Source: DASVWZ01 sp963708575
GTDB taxonomy: Bacteria; Acidobacteriota; Terriglobia; Terriglobales; Acidobacteriaceae
Direction: 5' to 3'
Length of the DNA stretch: 64,000 nucleotides
Assembly: GCA_963708575.1 (NCBI GenBank)
Contig: CAVPTB010000003.1
Location: forward strand, 868,001-932,000
This document shows, piece after piece, positions 45,821 through 55,465 of this stretch. Positions within the stretch are counted from its first letter, which is position 1; each line of letters begins with the position of its first letter. A model generated the notes under the pieces. The model had not been told where the DNA came from and searched no databases. It worked only from the letters and a program-made list of their open reading frames with translations. The position numbers were made by a program, and so were the translations under genes.

Positions 45821-47428
45821 CTAATCCCGCGCCGAAACTGCCGGCCACTCGACCACTTTAATCTTTCCATCCGGTTCACGTTCCAATGTGGGTGCATACA
45901 AGCCCAACAGTTTCCTCCGCCACCACATTCCCGTGGTACGCTTCTCCGCCATCGTCGTAAACCAGTATTGCCAGAGCACAGCCCGAATCTGAAGCGGGGG
46001 CCTGTTCGAAAACGGGTTGTCAGCAAACAGTTGAAGCACATCCGAATCGTTCGAGAGCAGGCGCACCTCGGTATTCGGCACGATCGGGTACTCACGCCAG
46101 GAGCCTAAGGAAGCAAACCATAGATTCCAATCAAAGCGTGGCTGGTACGGCGCGTAGATCCTGGGTGGCTGATCCAAGGCTTGCGGCTTAAAGCGGAATA
46201 GGTATGGCACCCAATTCACTCCGTCCGTTGAACCCTGGAATTCAATCTCGTAACGCCCGCGCGTCATCACTGCAAAAAGACCATAAGAGTTCGCGATCCG
46301 AAAGGGCTCAAGAGCCGCGACTGGAGAAGTAGGGAGAGGCACTTTGGCGAACATCCAAATGAGTTCAGCTGTTGTTACATAGAAAACCCACGCCAGTATG
46401 ATCGTGCTAAAGGAAATCTTCACCGTGCGCCAATGCCGATTGAAGGTAATCTTCCACGTCTTTACTGCTGAGGTGGATATCGCTTCTTCACCAGCCAAAC
46501 GAGATTGGATTTGAGATCGCCATTTTGACGGCAAGACGCGCAGCAGGAAGCGATCATCGAGAAGTAATACACCCATGCTGAGAACCAGATAGTTCAAGAA
46601 CGCGTAATTCGCCGTCAGGATCACGCCAACCTGCCATGGAGTCACGATAAAAAAGCACGCAATCCTCCAGCGTCGTGGTAAGAACAACATCCATACCAGA
46701 CCGAGTTCCAGAGCGAGCGTGGCATAAACCGATCCCGCATGAAACCAGTGGGGCAGGTGCTGCACGTACCATCCGATCCAGGTCGGCAGCGGTCCGTTCT
46801 GGTAGTACTCGTCCATCGCGGTGAAATTTCGCCACTGCGGATCGCCGCTCAGAATCTTGACCGCGCCTGATTCGAAGTAGATGCGAAACCATTCCCACAG
46901 CAGCAGAAACACGGCGGCGCGCGACGCCGGATGTGTACGACCCATGCCCGGGCGAAGTCCAGACGGGGCGAGAAACAGGGAGAGAAACCCAGCCTCCAGC
47001 AACATGCCGTCGGATTGGTACCCGGAAAAATCTTGTGCCGCGCTGACGAACGACAAGAAGCAAACAAAACAGACTACGAGCATTCCTCGTGTCCACAGAT
47101 TGAATAACAACAACAGCGAGGCCACCATCCCTGTCCAACATATAAAACCGAGCATTGCTGAACCGCTGCCGAACCACAATAAAGTTGGAGCAAACCATAT
47201 TCGTTGCCAGAGGCCGAAGGATTGCGCAACTGTATGCAGATAATCAGCAGCCGGCAGAATGCCCGTGGGGCCAATAAGACCACGAATCTGAAACATCAGA
47301 GAGAAGAACGCCGAAAAGTAGATGAAGCCGAGCGCGCGGAGAAATAGCCAGCGGGAAATCAGACGCTCTGGCGGCGTCTGCTGTCCGTCGAAGAGCCACT
47401 TGAACGCAGAAGCGACGCTCTGGTTCAT
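45821..47428 (-). CDS. lipase maturation factor (LMF1-like) family membrane protein
   Basis: A 535-aa protein with several N-terminal transmembrane segments (for example FLRALGFIYFSAFFSLMFQI and ATLALELGLVWMLFLPRRW) and a soluble C-terminal domain containing YAPYQPRFDWNLWFASLG, a hallmark of the LMF1 family. Eukaryotic LMF1 assists lipase folding in the ER; bacterial homologues are uncharacterised. The start ATG 47428 is chosen by homology; the frame is open to 47623 but that stretch has no features. It lies between galK, 67 bp upstream, and the FAD oxidoreductase. Confidence 0.86.
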   Translation of the reverse strand: MNQSVASAFKWLFDGQQTPPERLISRWLFLRALGFIYFSAFFSLMFQIRGLIGPTGILPAADYLHTVAQSFGLWQRIWFAPTLLWFGSGSAMLGFICWTGMVASLLLLFNLWTRGMLVVCFVCFLSFVSAAQDFSGYQSDGMLLEAGFLSLFLAPSGLRPGMGRTHPASRAAVFLLLWEWFRIYFESGAVKILSGDPQWRNFTAMDEYYQNGPLPTWIGWYVQHLPHWFHAGSVYATLALELGLVWMLFLPRRWRIACFFIVTPWQVGVILTANYAFLNYLVLSMGVLLLDDRFLLRVLPSKWRSQIQSRLAGEEAISTSAVKTWKITFNRHWRTVKISFSTIILAWVFYVTTAELIWMFAKVPLPTSPVAALEPFRIANSYGLFAVMTRGRYEIEFQGSTDGVNWVPYLFRFKPQALDQPPRIYAPYQPRFDWNLWFASLGSWREYPIVPNTEVRLLSNDSDVLQLFADNPFSNRPPLQIRAVLWQYWFTTMAEKRTTGMWWRRKLLGLYAPTLEREPDGKIKVVEWPAVSARD

Positions 47429-47495
47429 GACACCTTGATTATAGGAAACAACGTGGAAAGGTTCCGTCTGTAGTTCGAACTTCGCCGGCAGGCAG

Positions 47496-48638
47496 CTACT
47501 CCGAACCGGGCTCGACCCTGGCGCCATCAGCCGCCGAACAAATATAGACAACTGGTTTAATACCTGTTTCGCGTTGGTAGCCCTCGGAGATCTGAGCGGC
47601 GAACTCGTCGGCGCTTTTCGCATCCACCAGATTCAGGGTGCAGCCACCGAACCCGCCCCCTGTCATTCGTCCGCCGTAACAACCAGGAAGGCCCCCGGCT
47701 GCCTCCACCATGATGTCGAGTTCTTTGCAACTGACTTCATACAGGTCGCGAAGACTCTCGTGCGATTCTCTCATTCGTTGCCCGAAGGCGCGCAAATCGC
47801 CGGCACGGAGAGAGCGAGCACCGTCCAGTACTCGGTGATTTTCTTCCGCTACGTGACGGCAACGCTTGTAGATTGTCTCGGGAATATCCTTGGAATGTTG
47901 AGCGATCTGCTCGATGGAAAGATCGCGCAAGGCGCGGATTCCCGGATACCATCGAGCCAGAATCCTCACTCCCTCCTCACACTGCTTGCGGCGCTGATTG
48001 TATTCGCCGCCTGCGTGCTGGTGTTTGACCATGGTGTTGCAAACCACCATTCGAACCGTTTCAGGAATCGGAATCAGTTCGAAATCGAGGCTCCGGCAAT
48101 CCAAAAGCAGAGCGTGGCCGGACTTCCCCGAACACGCGACGAACTGATCCATAATGCCAACGCGAGCCCCAATGAAATCGTTCTCGGTGTGCTGACAGAG
48201 CTTAGCTATCTCCACCAAAGGCAGCATCGAACGACTCAGACTGAGGAGTGCAAGTGCGCTGGCCACTTCAATTGCCGCCGAAGAGCTCAAGCCGGCGCCA
48301 ATGGGCACCTCACTCTGCACCGATAGATTCGCTCCGGACAGTTTGTGACCCTGGCGTTGCAGCATAATGGCGACTCCTAGCACGTAGTCGCACCACGAAC
48401 CGGTTGCGTGTTGAGGCAGATCATCCAGATCGAATTCGAAGACTTGGGAAAATTCGTGAGACTGAATCCGCAGCTTGCGTTCGGGGCGGGGCGACATCGC
48501 AACCGTGGTTCGAAGGCCGATGGCGGTGGGCATCACGAATCCGTCGTTATAATCGGTGTGCTCTCCAATTAGATTGACTCGCCCCGGAGCGCTGAACACA
48601 GTGGGCCGAGCCTGGAAATTAGTAGATTGCTGAGTCAA
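47496..48638 (-). CDS. galK: galactokinase
   Basis: A 380-aa GHMP kinase. PGRVNLIGEHTDYNDGFV is the galactokinase signature, VPIGAGLSSSAAIEVASALA the ATP loop, and GGRMTGGGFGGCTLNLV the third motif. It phosphorylates galactose at C1 in the Leloir pathway. It is divergent from galT with 149 bp between them, holding a possible shared operator. galE and galM are not in this window. The length and start (ATG 48638) are normal. Confidence 0.96.
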   Translation of the reverse strand: MTQQSTNFQARPTVFSAPGRVNLIGEHTDYNDGFVMPTAIGLRTTVAMSPRPERKLRIQSHEFSQVFEFDLDDLPQHATGSWCDYVLGVAIMLQRQGHKLSGANLSVQSEVPIGAGLSSSAAIEVASALALLSLSRSMLPLVEIAKLCQHTENDFIGARVGIMDQFVACSGKSGHALLLDCRSLDFELIPIPETVRMVVCNTMVKHQHAGGEYNQRRKQCEEGVRILARWYPGIRALRDLSIEQIAQHSKDIPETIYKRCRHVAEENHRVLDGARSLRAGDLRAFGQRMRESHESLRDLYEVSCKELDIMVEAAGGLPGCYGGRMTGGGFGGCTLNLVDAKSADEFAAQISEGYQRETGIKPVVYICSAADGARVEPGSE

Positions 48639-48703
48639 TTCATCAACTCCGCTCCGTGGTGCAAATCATTCAAACTGTCGCCGCCATTTTTGCAACCCAA
48701 ACG

Positions 48704-48754
48704 TTACACTCGAAAACTTGGACACCCAACTTAAATAGGGTAACGTCAGTGTAA
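48704..48754. promoter_or_regulatory. inverted repeat in the galK-galT divergent region
   Basis: TTACACT (48704-48710) and AGTGTAA (48748-48754) form inverted arms 37 bp apart between the two gal genes. It could be an operator for a regulator acting on both directions. No promoter boxes are certain. Confidence 0.4.
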
Positions 48755-48787
48755 GGCGTCCAAGCCGAAACCGGAGTTGGTATCGGA

Positions 48788-49846
48788 TTGAAGCTGGGAA
48801 ATCTTTATCAGCAACCACATCGTCGATGTAATCCGCTTACCGGCGAATGGGTATTAGTGTCTCCGCACCGCACGCAGAGACCTTGGTTGGGGCACGCGGA
48901 ACAGATCGGCGCCCCAACTACTCCGACTTACGATCCGGATTGTTATCTCTGTCCGGGTAACGAGCGTGCCGGAGGCCTTCGCAACCCGAAATACGAATCG
49001 ACATTCGTTTTCGCCAACGACTTCCCCGCGCTGACGCCGGACATTAGAGCTGCCAGGCAAGACGAATCGGCACGCGGATTGCTGCTTGCTGAATCTGAGG
49101 CTGGAATCTGCAAGGTTGTCTGTTTTTCACCCCGCCACGACCTGACCTTGGCACGAATGACAGTTCCGGAGGCCAATGCCGTGGTTGACGTGTGGGCGAA
49201 AGAGTATGCCGAGATCGGCGCAGTTCCCTTCATCAAGTATGTGCAAATCTTTGAGAATCGCGGCGAGATCATGGGCTGTAGCAATCCACATCCGCATTGC
49301 CAAATCTGGGGGAACCAGACCATCCCCAATGAGCCGCTTAAGGAGCAGAAATCCCAGCAGGAGTATCTGGACCACCATGGCGATTGCCTGCTTTGCGACT
49401 ACCTGCGACTAGAAACGAAGACTGCGGAGCGCATCGTCATCCAGAACGAGGACTTCGTGGTAATCGTGCCGTTTTGGGCGGTGTGGCCTTATGAAGTGCT
49501 TGTGCTCTGCAAGGCTCACATCCGCGATGTGAGTTCGCTCGGGGCCGAAAAGCGAAGGTCTTTGGCAGATATCGTCAGACAGCTCACCACCCGTTATGAC
49601 AATCTTTTCCAGACACCTTTCCCGTACTCGATGGGTTTTCATCAGGCGCCGACCGATGGTGAGGCACACCCGGAGTGGCATTTGCACGCGCACTTTTATC
49701 CACCTCTTTTGCGTTCGGCCACGATCCGGAAATTTATGGTCGGCTACGAGATGCTGGCGGGTCCACAGCGCGACATCACACCCGAGGCTGCTGCGGCGAC
49801 TCTGAGAAGTCTTCCCGCCTTGCACTACACTCTCAAACAACCCTGA
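48788..49846 (+). CDS. galT: galactose-1-phosphate uridylyltransferase
   Basis: A 352-aa GalT. Zinc-type cysteines are in CYLCPGNERAGG, the catalytic His-Pro-His in SNPHPHCQIWGN, and the C-terminal HLHAHFYPPLLR. It exchanges galactose-1-phosphate with UDP-glucose through a uridylyl-histidine intermediate. The start is a TTG at 48788, giving KLGNLYQQPHRRCNPLTGEW. It is divergent from galK; together they are the core of the Leloir pathway. Confidence 0.95.
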   Translation: MKLGNLYQQPHRRCNPLTGEWVLVSPHRTQRPWLGHAEQIGAPTTPTYDPDCYLCPGNERAGGLRNPKYESTFVFANDFPALTPDIRAARQDESARGLLLAESEAGICKVVCFSPRHDLTLARMTVPEANAVVDVWAKEYAEIGAVPFIKYVQIFENRGEIMGCSNPHPHCQIWGNQTIPNEPLKEQKSQQEYLDHHGDCLLCDYLRLETKTAERIVIQNEDFVVIVPFWAVWPYEVLVLCKAHIRDVSSLGAEKRRSLADIVRQLTTRYDNLFQTPFPYSMGFHQAPTDGEAHPEWHLHAHFYPPLLRSATIRKFMVGYEMLAGPQRDITPEAAAATLRSLPALHYTLKQP

Positions 49847-49923
49847 AGATACTGATTTCGAAAGCTGCGCAGGCGCTGGCACGTACGCGTGATATTGGGC
49901 CTTGGTCTCTCGAGGACGCTCGA

Positions 49924-50418
49924 CTACTTCAGCGCTTTCTCCAACAACGAGGCGGTACTCGACCCGCCTCTGGATTCCACGAACTTGCTCATCACTGGAA
50001 CGAACTTGCCAGCCATTTCCGGGGAAAGACCCAGCTTGTGGAAAGCTTCTGCAACCTGCGCCATACGACCCATGTTCCCCGGCAAAGAACTTTCCAAGCT
50101 CGAAAATTCCGAATGCCCACCCAATGCAGGCGCGGCCTTCAGCAGACCACCCATGCCCGGCACCGCAGCCGACACTTTGCTGAATTCGTCAGTGCTTAGA
50201 CGGGTCTTCGCCAAAGCGAACAGAGCTCCGGCGCCACCGCGCGCCTGGGTGGGCGTGACGGAGAGTCCCTTGGTCAATTGGCCGACCAGTGCCGAACTCG
50301 ATCCGGTTGCCGATTGCACGATCGAGCTTTGTGCCGTCGCTTGTCCGACCAGGGTCAGGACGCCACACAGAAAAGGAAACACATATCGAGCAGACAAGCG
50401 GTGTTTTCTTGATCTCAT
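49924..50418 (-). CDS. secreted DUF2780 (VcgC/VcgE) family protein
   Basis: A 164-aa protein with a signal peptide (RYVFPFLCGVLTLVGQATAQ) and the DUF2780 pattern: LSVTPTQARGGAGALFALAK, STDEFSKVSAAVPGMGGLL and HKLGLSPEMAGKFVPVM. Function unknown. ATG 50418 has GGAGGT about 12 bp upstream; an in-frame start at 50439 is less likely. It lies 52 bp beyond the end of hisA on the same strand and is intact, which helps bound the corrupted his region. Confidence 0.85.
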   Translation of the reverse strand: MRSRKHRLSARYVFPFLCGVLTLVGQATAQSSIVQSATGSSSALVGQLTKGLSVTPTQARGGAGALFALAKTRLSTDEFSKVSAAVPGMGGLLKAAPALGGHSEFSSLESSLPGNMGRMAQVAEAFHKLGLSPEMAGKFVPVMSKFVESRGGSSTASLLEKALK

Positions 50419-50470
50419 TTTGGTACCTCCCACCGCCATAGATGGTACCGCAAGCCGGAGTCTTTTCGGT

Positions 50471-51150
50471 CTAGTCTTCGTGGGAGGCTAGCTTGATCTT
50501 TCCCGAATAGAAGAAAACAGCATCGATTGCAGAACGTAAGTTGGTTTATTTGCTCAAAGGTTGAAATCTCTCTAGTTACGATGAGTTGTTTCTTCGTTGT
50601 TAGCGGGAGCTTGGTCAACAAGTAGAGGGGAATGTTTTGTATCAGATCTTAGGTATCAATGTGAGTGTATAAGAATGTATAGCAAAAAGACTATAAAGAG
50701 GTGATCATATAGAGAGGAGTGATAGAAAATAGTTCTCTCTATAAGAGAATAGAGATTAGATAGCTTTTGGTGTAGATGGTAGAGACTAGCTTATAGAAAC
50801 ACAAGGCTCGCGTGGCTTCTTTAGAGAAGTACACATAGGGTTTATAGTAGCGAAGCAGTGAAGAGATAATAATGAAGAGACGCGCGCCGGCGGAAAGCAG
50901 CGTTCAGCCGCCGGAAAGGAACGGATTCCTCCGCCTACCTGGCAGGGAAGACGCGCGGGTAAACTCGGCCACGAGTTCGCGGTTGTGGCCGGTGCCAAGG
51001 GCAGCGTCTAAATCGATAAGTTGAACCAGCGGGAACGAAGAGAAGCGCGTAATCCACTCTTCGTAAGTCGTCGAATTCGAGCGCTTTGCGCTCTCCTTGC
51101 ACCAGCTGAACAATTTTGCCTCCCATTAGATCGATCGAGGGTATCAGCAT
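50471..51150 (-). pseudogene. hisA: HisA, phosphoribosylformimino-AICAR ribotide isomerase, heavily corrupted
   Basis: The start MLIPSIDLMGGKIVQLVQGE (51150) and the end YSGKIKLASHED (stop 50471) are normal HisA sequence. In between the frame survives only as a shadow: minus-strand translation gives FLYTHIDT, TKKQLIV and REISTFEQINQL, recognisable against a HisA pattern, with several expected Gly, Asp, Glu, Ala and Trp codons replaced. Every replacement I could interpret is a G changed to A or T, including TGG to TAG and GAA to TAA. HisA would isomerise ProFAR in the fourth step of histidine synthesis. It overlaps hisF at ATGCTGA. As given it cannot be functional. Confidence 0.75.
50520..50885. 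other. segment with almost no G on the hisA coding strand
   Basis: On the + strand only 29 of 300 bases at 50581-50880 are C, far below the surrounding GC-rich sequence, while G is not depleted. The composition returns to normal on both sides. It lies inside hisA and looks like G-to-A/T replacement on the coding strand rather than foreign DNA. Confidence 0.7.
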
Positions 51151-51919
51151 GGCCAACGTACCGGGATGCCCGCGTTTTGAAGTTCTTGTTTGAGATCGCC
51201 GAGACTAGTGCAGACCGAAAGTGAAAGATGGAAGCGGCAAGCGCTGCATCGGCTTTACCAGTTCCGAAACACGTCAACGAAGCTTTGCGTATTTCCGCCA
51301 CCTCCTGAGGCGATCACGGGAATGTTTAAGGCTTCGGAAACACGCCCGGGTCAAGTCGCAATCGAAACCGGCGCCGGTGCCATCCGATCCATCGAGGTGA
51401 GTAGAATTTCACCGGCGCCACGCTCTTCAGCCTCTAGAGCCCAAGCGACCGCATCACGTCCAGTAGGCTTTCTGCCTCCACTGACGTAAGCTTCGAACTT
51501 CGCTTCGCCGTCTAAGCGTCTTGGCGTCGATGGCGACGATTACAGCTTGTGAACCGTATCGTTCTGCAATCCGAGTGATCAGAGTAAGAATCAGCCAGTG
51601 CTGCGGAATTGATGCTCACCTTGTCGGCGCCCGCTTCGAAGACCGCCATGGCGTCTTCAAGAGAGCGGATGCCACCGCCCACGGTGAACGGAACAAATAG
51701 CTGCTGCGCGGTTCTGGCGAACTGTATCGGCCAGAGGTTGCGCGGTTCTCGCGCGTAGCAGAGATATCGAGCAGCACCACCTCGTCGGCTCCTGCGCGGC
51801 TGTGCGCGGAAGCCAAGTTCTGCCGGATCGCCGGCGTCGCGCAGTTGTTCGAATTGCACGCCCTTCACGACGCGTCCAGCGTTTACATCCAGGCAGGCGA
51901 TGATTCGTTTGGTCAGCAT
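51144..51919 (-). pseudogene. hisF: HisF, imidazole glycerol phosphate synthase cyclase subunit, frameshifted
   Basis: HisF pieces appear in all three frames: MLTKRIIACLDVNAGRVVKG, AHSRAGADEVVLLDISATRE, VPFTVGGGIRSLEDAMAVFE with GADKVSINSAAL, then RDAVAWALEAEERGAGEILL and the ending GIPVRWPC. Breaks near 51805 (GGC for GC), 51745-51755 and others are each explained by one extra base. HisF closes the imidazole ring, using ammonia from HisH. It starts at ATG 51919 inside the hisH stop (ATGCTGA) and ends inside the hisA start in the same way. Key residues are present in the joined sequence, so I suspect sequence errors more than decay. Confidence 0.8.
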
Positions 51920-52517
51920 GAGCAGATCCGCAAAAATTCGTCCAGAACCCTCAGACCCAATGTCCCCCGATTTTTCGGGATGGAATTGCACTCCGAACAA
52001 ATTATCCTGTTCGACCGCGCGGAGAACTCGCCACCGTATTCACAACTCGCAGCGGTGGCCTTCACGATCGGCGCAGAGTAAGAGTGGGTGAAATACACGA
52101 AAGAGCCTGAAGGGATGCCTCGAAGCAACCGTGAGCCGTCACGACAGGTTAAGCGAATTCCATCCCACATGGGGGGACTTGACACCCTGCGCAAAGCGGC
52201 CACATGCTCCCGGAAAACACACCCAGGCCTGGGGTTCCAGGCGCCTCAGCGCTGCGATTCAAACATCCACTGCATCCCGACGCAAACACCGAGAAATGGC
52301 ACTCCGTTTTCGATTCTGCGCAAGAATAGCGCCACGCAGCCCATCTTGTCCAGGATAGCTGTGGCCGAAAAGTGGCCGACACCGGGCAGAATAATTTTGT
52401 CCGCACGGGCAACTACCATTCGGATCGCGAGTGACAACAGCGTCTGCCCGCAGATGAGTCCAGCGCCTTCTTCACCGAAGTAATATTTCCCGCGCGATAA
52501 TCAATCACTGCGATCAT
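51913..52517 (-). pseudogene. hisH: HisH, imidazole glycerol phosphate synthase glutaminase subunit, frameshifted
   Basis: The joined frames give MIAVIDYRAGNITSVKKALD, DKIILPGVGHFSA, GVPFLGVCVGMQWMFES (the nucleophile Cys elbow), SGSFVYFTHSYSAP, FGVQFHPEKSGDIG (catalytic His) and the end LRVLDEFLRICSC with TGA at 51913. HisH supplies ammonia from glutamine to HisF. The catalytic triad is intact across frames. Its start overlaps the hisB stop as TAATG, and its stop overlaps the hisF start. At least two extra bases are needed to explain the shifts. Confidence 0.8.
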
Positions 52518-53106
52518 TAGAGCAATCCCTTCGTGCTGGGCAGCAACCGCGCCATGCGGCGATCGCGCCAGCAGGCGGCGCGCAGCGCGCGCGCAAAGGC
52601 TTTGAACAACGATTCGATCTTGTGATGATTGGAGCGGCCATAAAGTACGCGGGCATGCACGCTGGCGCGAGCGCCTCGCGCAAAGCCGTCGAAGAAGTCG
52701 TGCACCAACTCCGTTTGCAGATCGCCCACGAGACGGACGCGAACCTTCGTATCCACGGTAACGGAAGTTCGTCCGCAAAAGTCGACGGCGGCTAGGCCCA
52801 AGCGTTTCATCCATCGGCATCACGAAATAACCAGCTCGGAGAATTCCGCGTTTGGTCCCCAGCGCTTTATCGAACAGCTGGCCGAGCACGATGCCGACAT
52901 CTTCTACGGTGTGGTGCTGATCAACATCGAGATCACCTTTAACCTTGAGCTGAAGATCGAAGCCGCCATGGTGAGCAAACAGTTCGAGCATGTGATCGAA
53001 GAAACGGATTCCAGTGGAGATCTTGTAACGGCCATGGCCTTCGATGACCAGGACGGCATTGATATCGGTTTCCTTGGTAGTGCGTCGAATCGGCGGCTCG
53101 TCTCAT
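52517..53106 (-). pseudogene. hisB: HisB, imidazoleglycerol-phosphate dehydratase, frameshifted
   Basis: The joined frames give the N-terminus MRRAA, IRRTTKETDINAVLVIEG, then RFFDHMLELFAHHGGFDL, DLDVDQHHTVEDVGIVLGQ (metal-binding His), YFVMPMDETLG, LVGDLQTELVHDFFDGFA, NHHKIESLFKAFARAL and STKGLL before TAA. It is a stand-alone dehydratase (sixth step), without the HAD phosphatase domain found in enterobacteria. A first extra base lies just after codon 5 (near 53091), and another falls around 52800. It overlaps hisC by ATGA and hisH by TAATG. Confidence 0.82.
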
Positions 53107-54210
53107 GTGGCGGCCACCTCTGTTGCAATCGAATCTCAGTCAGCGTCTCGCGCAAAGCCTGCAACAGTCGCTGCTGTATGCTCAGCAGTTCCGAGCGTAA
53201 TGCGGACACAGCCCTCGCAGCCGTGATCGCGTGAACGATCGCGCACCAGAATGCCACGCGTCCTCATGGACTGTATGAACGCGGTCTTTCTGTGAACCAA
53301 AGCTCGCGAGCACGAAATTGGCTTGACTTGGCCAGTGTCGAATGCCCCACTGATCGAACTCTTGTCTCAAGCTCGTCGCGTCCCGTGGCAAACTTGCCTG
53401 AACATAGTCGCGAATATAATTTTGATCCGCGAGTGCCGCTGGGTAAACAGGCAAGAGCCACGCCATTGACGTTATATGGCGAGGCGATTTTGACTCACCA
53501 TTGCGATGTGCTTTGCATCTCCCGCGAGCACGCCGATGCGAAGACCGGCCAGTCCGATAAGCTTTGGAAAATGTTCTGGCCACGAACAGGTTCGGCAAGT
53601 ATGCGCCATTGTCTCGAGCAACGTTCTCTCCGTAAAACTCGAAGTAGGCTTCATCTACCAGGATTGCCGCTTGCGGTGACGCGGCTGGCAATCTCAAGCA
53701 AGCTTCGCTCGATCCGGCAACGGTGCCCGTCGGATTGTTCGGATTGGCGATCGCGATCAAGCCGTGTGTTGACGTGTGACGTTGGAGAGCAGACTCGGCA
53801 CTGGGAAATCGGAAATCCTTTTCTGCAGGGACGGCAATGTCAACTCGTGCACCGGTGGCTGCCGCAGAAATCTCGTACATGGCGAAACGTCGGCACCACG
53901 ATGAGGGCTTCGTCGCCGGGCTGCAAGAAAGTATTCGCAGAGCAAGTGGATGGCTTCATCGACTCCGTTGGTCAGCAGCAATTCGTTTCGGGCTCGATGC
54001 CGAGATAATGGGCCACGAGACGGCTTCAACCGGTCTCGCGCTCGGGATAGCAGCGCGATTTTTTCAGCGCTTATTTCGCGCAATCGTCGCCAAGACCCGC
54101 GGCGAGCAGCCCACCGTGTTTTCGTTGAAATCGAGACGTAGACCGTCGCGTCCACCAAGGGGCGGATGGTAGGTCGGTAGATTGCGCACCGCTTCACGCG
54201 CTTCAAGCAT
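53103..54210 (-). pseudogene. hisC: HisC, histidinol-phosphate aminotransferase, frameshifted
   Basis: A fold type I PLP enzyme in pieces: MLEAREAVRNLPTYHPPLGG, LRLDFNENTVGCSPRVL, TNGVDEAIHLLCEYFL, IAIANPNNPTGTVAGSS, ILVDEAYFEFYGE and NLFVARTFSKAY, which carries the PLP lysine, then VRITLGTAEHT near the end. HisC converts imidazole acetol phosphate to histidinol phosphate. The start is taken as ATG 54210, which overlaps the hisD stop; a GTG nine bases upstream is possible. The stop at 53103 overlaps the hisB start (ATGA). Several one-base shifts, each readable as an insertion, break the frame. Confidence 0.8.
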
Positions 54211-55465
54211 GGGCGACACCTTGTGCGGATCGAATCCGCATGCGCCTTCAAGCCTTCTGCATTGGCGAGACATCGAACCGCTGGTGCAATCTGCTCTCAG
54301 CCCGAGCGCGCGAGAGTTTCTGAACGCTGATGAGCTTCACGAAATCGAGAACGCTGAGCCCACCGCGAAATCGCGCTGATCCGCCCGTCGGCAGAACATG
54401 ATTGGGGCCGGAAGCGTAGTCGCCCGCCGCCTGGGGTGAATAGTCGCCAACAAAGACCGATCCCGCATTGTGGACCAGCGCTAATGTCGGCAGCATCAAT
54501 CGTGAGGTGCTCCGCTGCGACTCGATTAGCCCACTCAAAGCTCTGGCGAGCGCGAGTCGGCAACGAAAATGCACGCCATTCTGTTGCAGAGACTGCCGTG
54601 CGACCACGTTGTCTTGCGCTGAATTTCTTCGTCGCTCGCGCTACTTGACTGAGCCAGCTCTATCCGAGTCGTGATAAAGAGCGCCAATGATTCCGGATCG
54701 TGTTCGGCCTGTGCGACCAAGTCGGCAGCGATGAATTCGGGGTTGCCACGAATCACTAACGACCAAAACTTCGGTTGGACCGGCAAGGAAAGTCGATCGA
54801 ACAATCGAACGCAGACTAGTTTCTTGGCGGCAGTGACATACAGATTTCCTGGCCCAACGATCTTATCCACGCGAGCGATCGTTTCTGTTCCGTAGGCGAG
54901 CGCCGCAATTGCCTGTGCTCCACCGACCCGATAAACTTCTGTTACACCGAGCATTCCAGCAGCCACCAAGCATTTCTGCCCGCGGCTGTGGAGATGCCAC
55001 GCGGATATTGCTGCACGCCGGCGACCTGCGCGGGGATGACCGTCATCAGCAAAGTCGAAACCAGCGGGTACCGGCCGCCGGGGACGTAGCATCCCACCGA
55101 ATCCAAAGGCAGCACGATCTGACCTACGGAGATTCCCTTTGCGAGTGCGACATCCAGTCCGCTGGTTTTTGGCCCTGCGCAAAACTGGCGGATGTTTGTT
55201 GCCGCTGTGCGCAATGCGCGTTTCAATTCAGCGCTCGAGCGGATTTCCACGCCGTGTCGATCTCCAGTTCGGGAACCTGCAGCGGGGCTTGCCTGAAGAT
55301 AAGCCGTCCCACCGTTTTGCATACCGTACGCAAGGCTCGATCTCCGTTCCGGCGTATGTCGTCGACAATCTTCCGAACGGACGGTTCGACCTCCGCGTAA
55401 CGCGATCCACGAGCGGCCAGCTTGCGCACTCGAGCCTCAGCCGCGGCACCGGAAAGGATGCGCAT
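54203..55465 (-). pseudogene. hisD: HisD, histidinol dehydrogenase, frameshifted
   Basis: Pieces in order: MRILSGAAAEARVRKLAARG, VEPSVRKIVDDIRRNGDRAL, ISVGQIVLPLDSVGCYVPGG, GAQAIAALAYGTETIARVDK, VGPGNLYVTAAKKLV, HDPESLALFITTR, HNAGSVFVGDYSPQAAGDYA, SGPNHVLPTGGSARFRGGLS and AEGLKAHADSIR. These are the conserved HisD blocks with zinc and catalytic residues. HisD oxidises histidinol to histidine with two NAD. It overlaps hisG at TGATG and hisC at ATGCTTGA. The total length is a multiple of three, so the shifts cancel overall. Confidence 0.82.

Noticed and set aside
50520..50885. Horizontally acquired AT-rich DNA or a diversity-generating variable region
   Set aside because: The translation still follows HisA, the depletion is specific to G on one strand, and no reverse transcriptase or template repeat is present.
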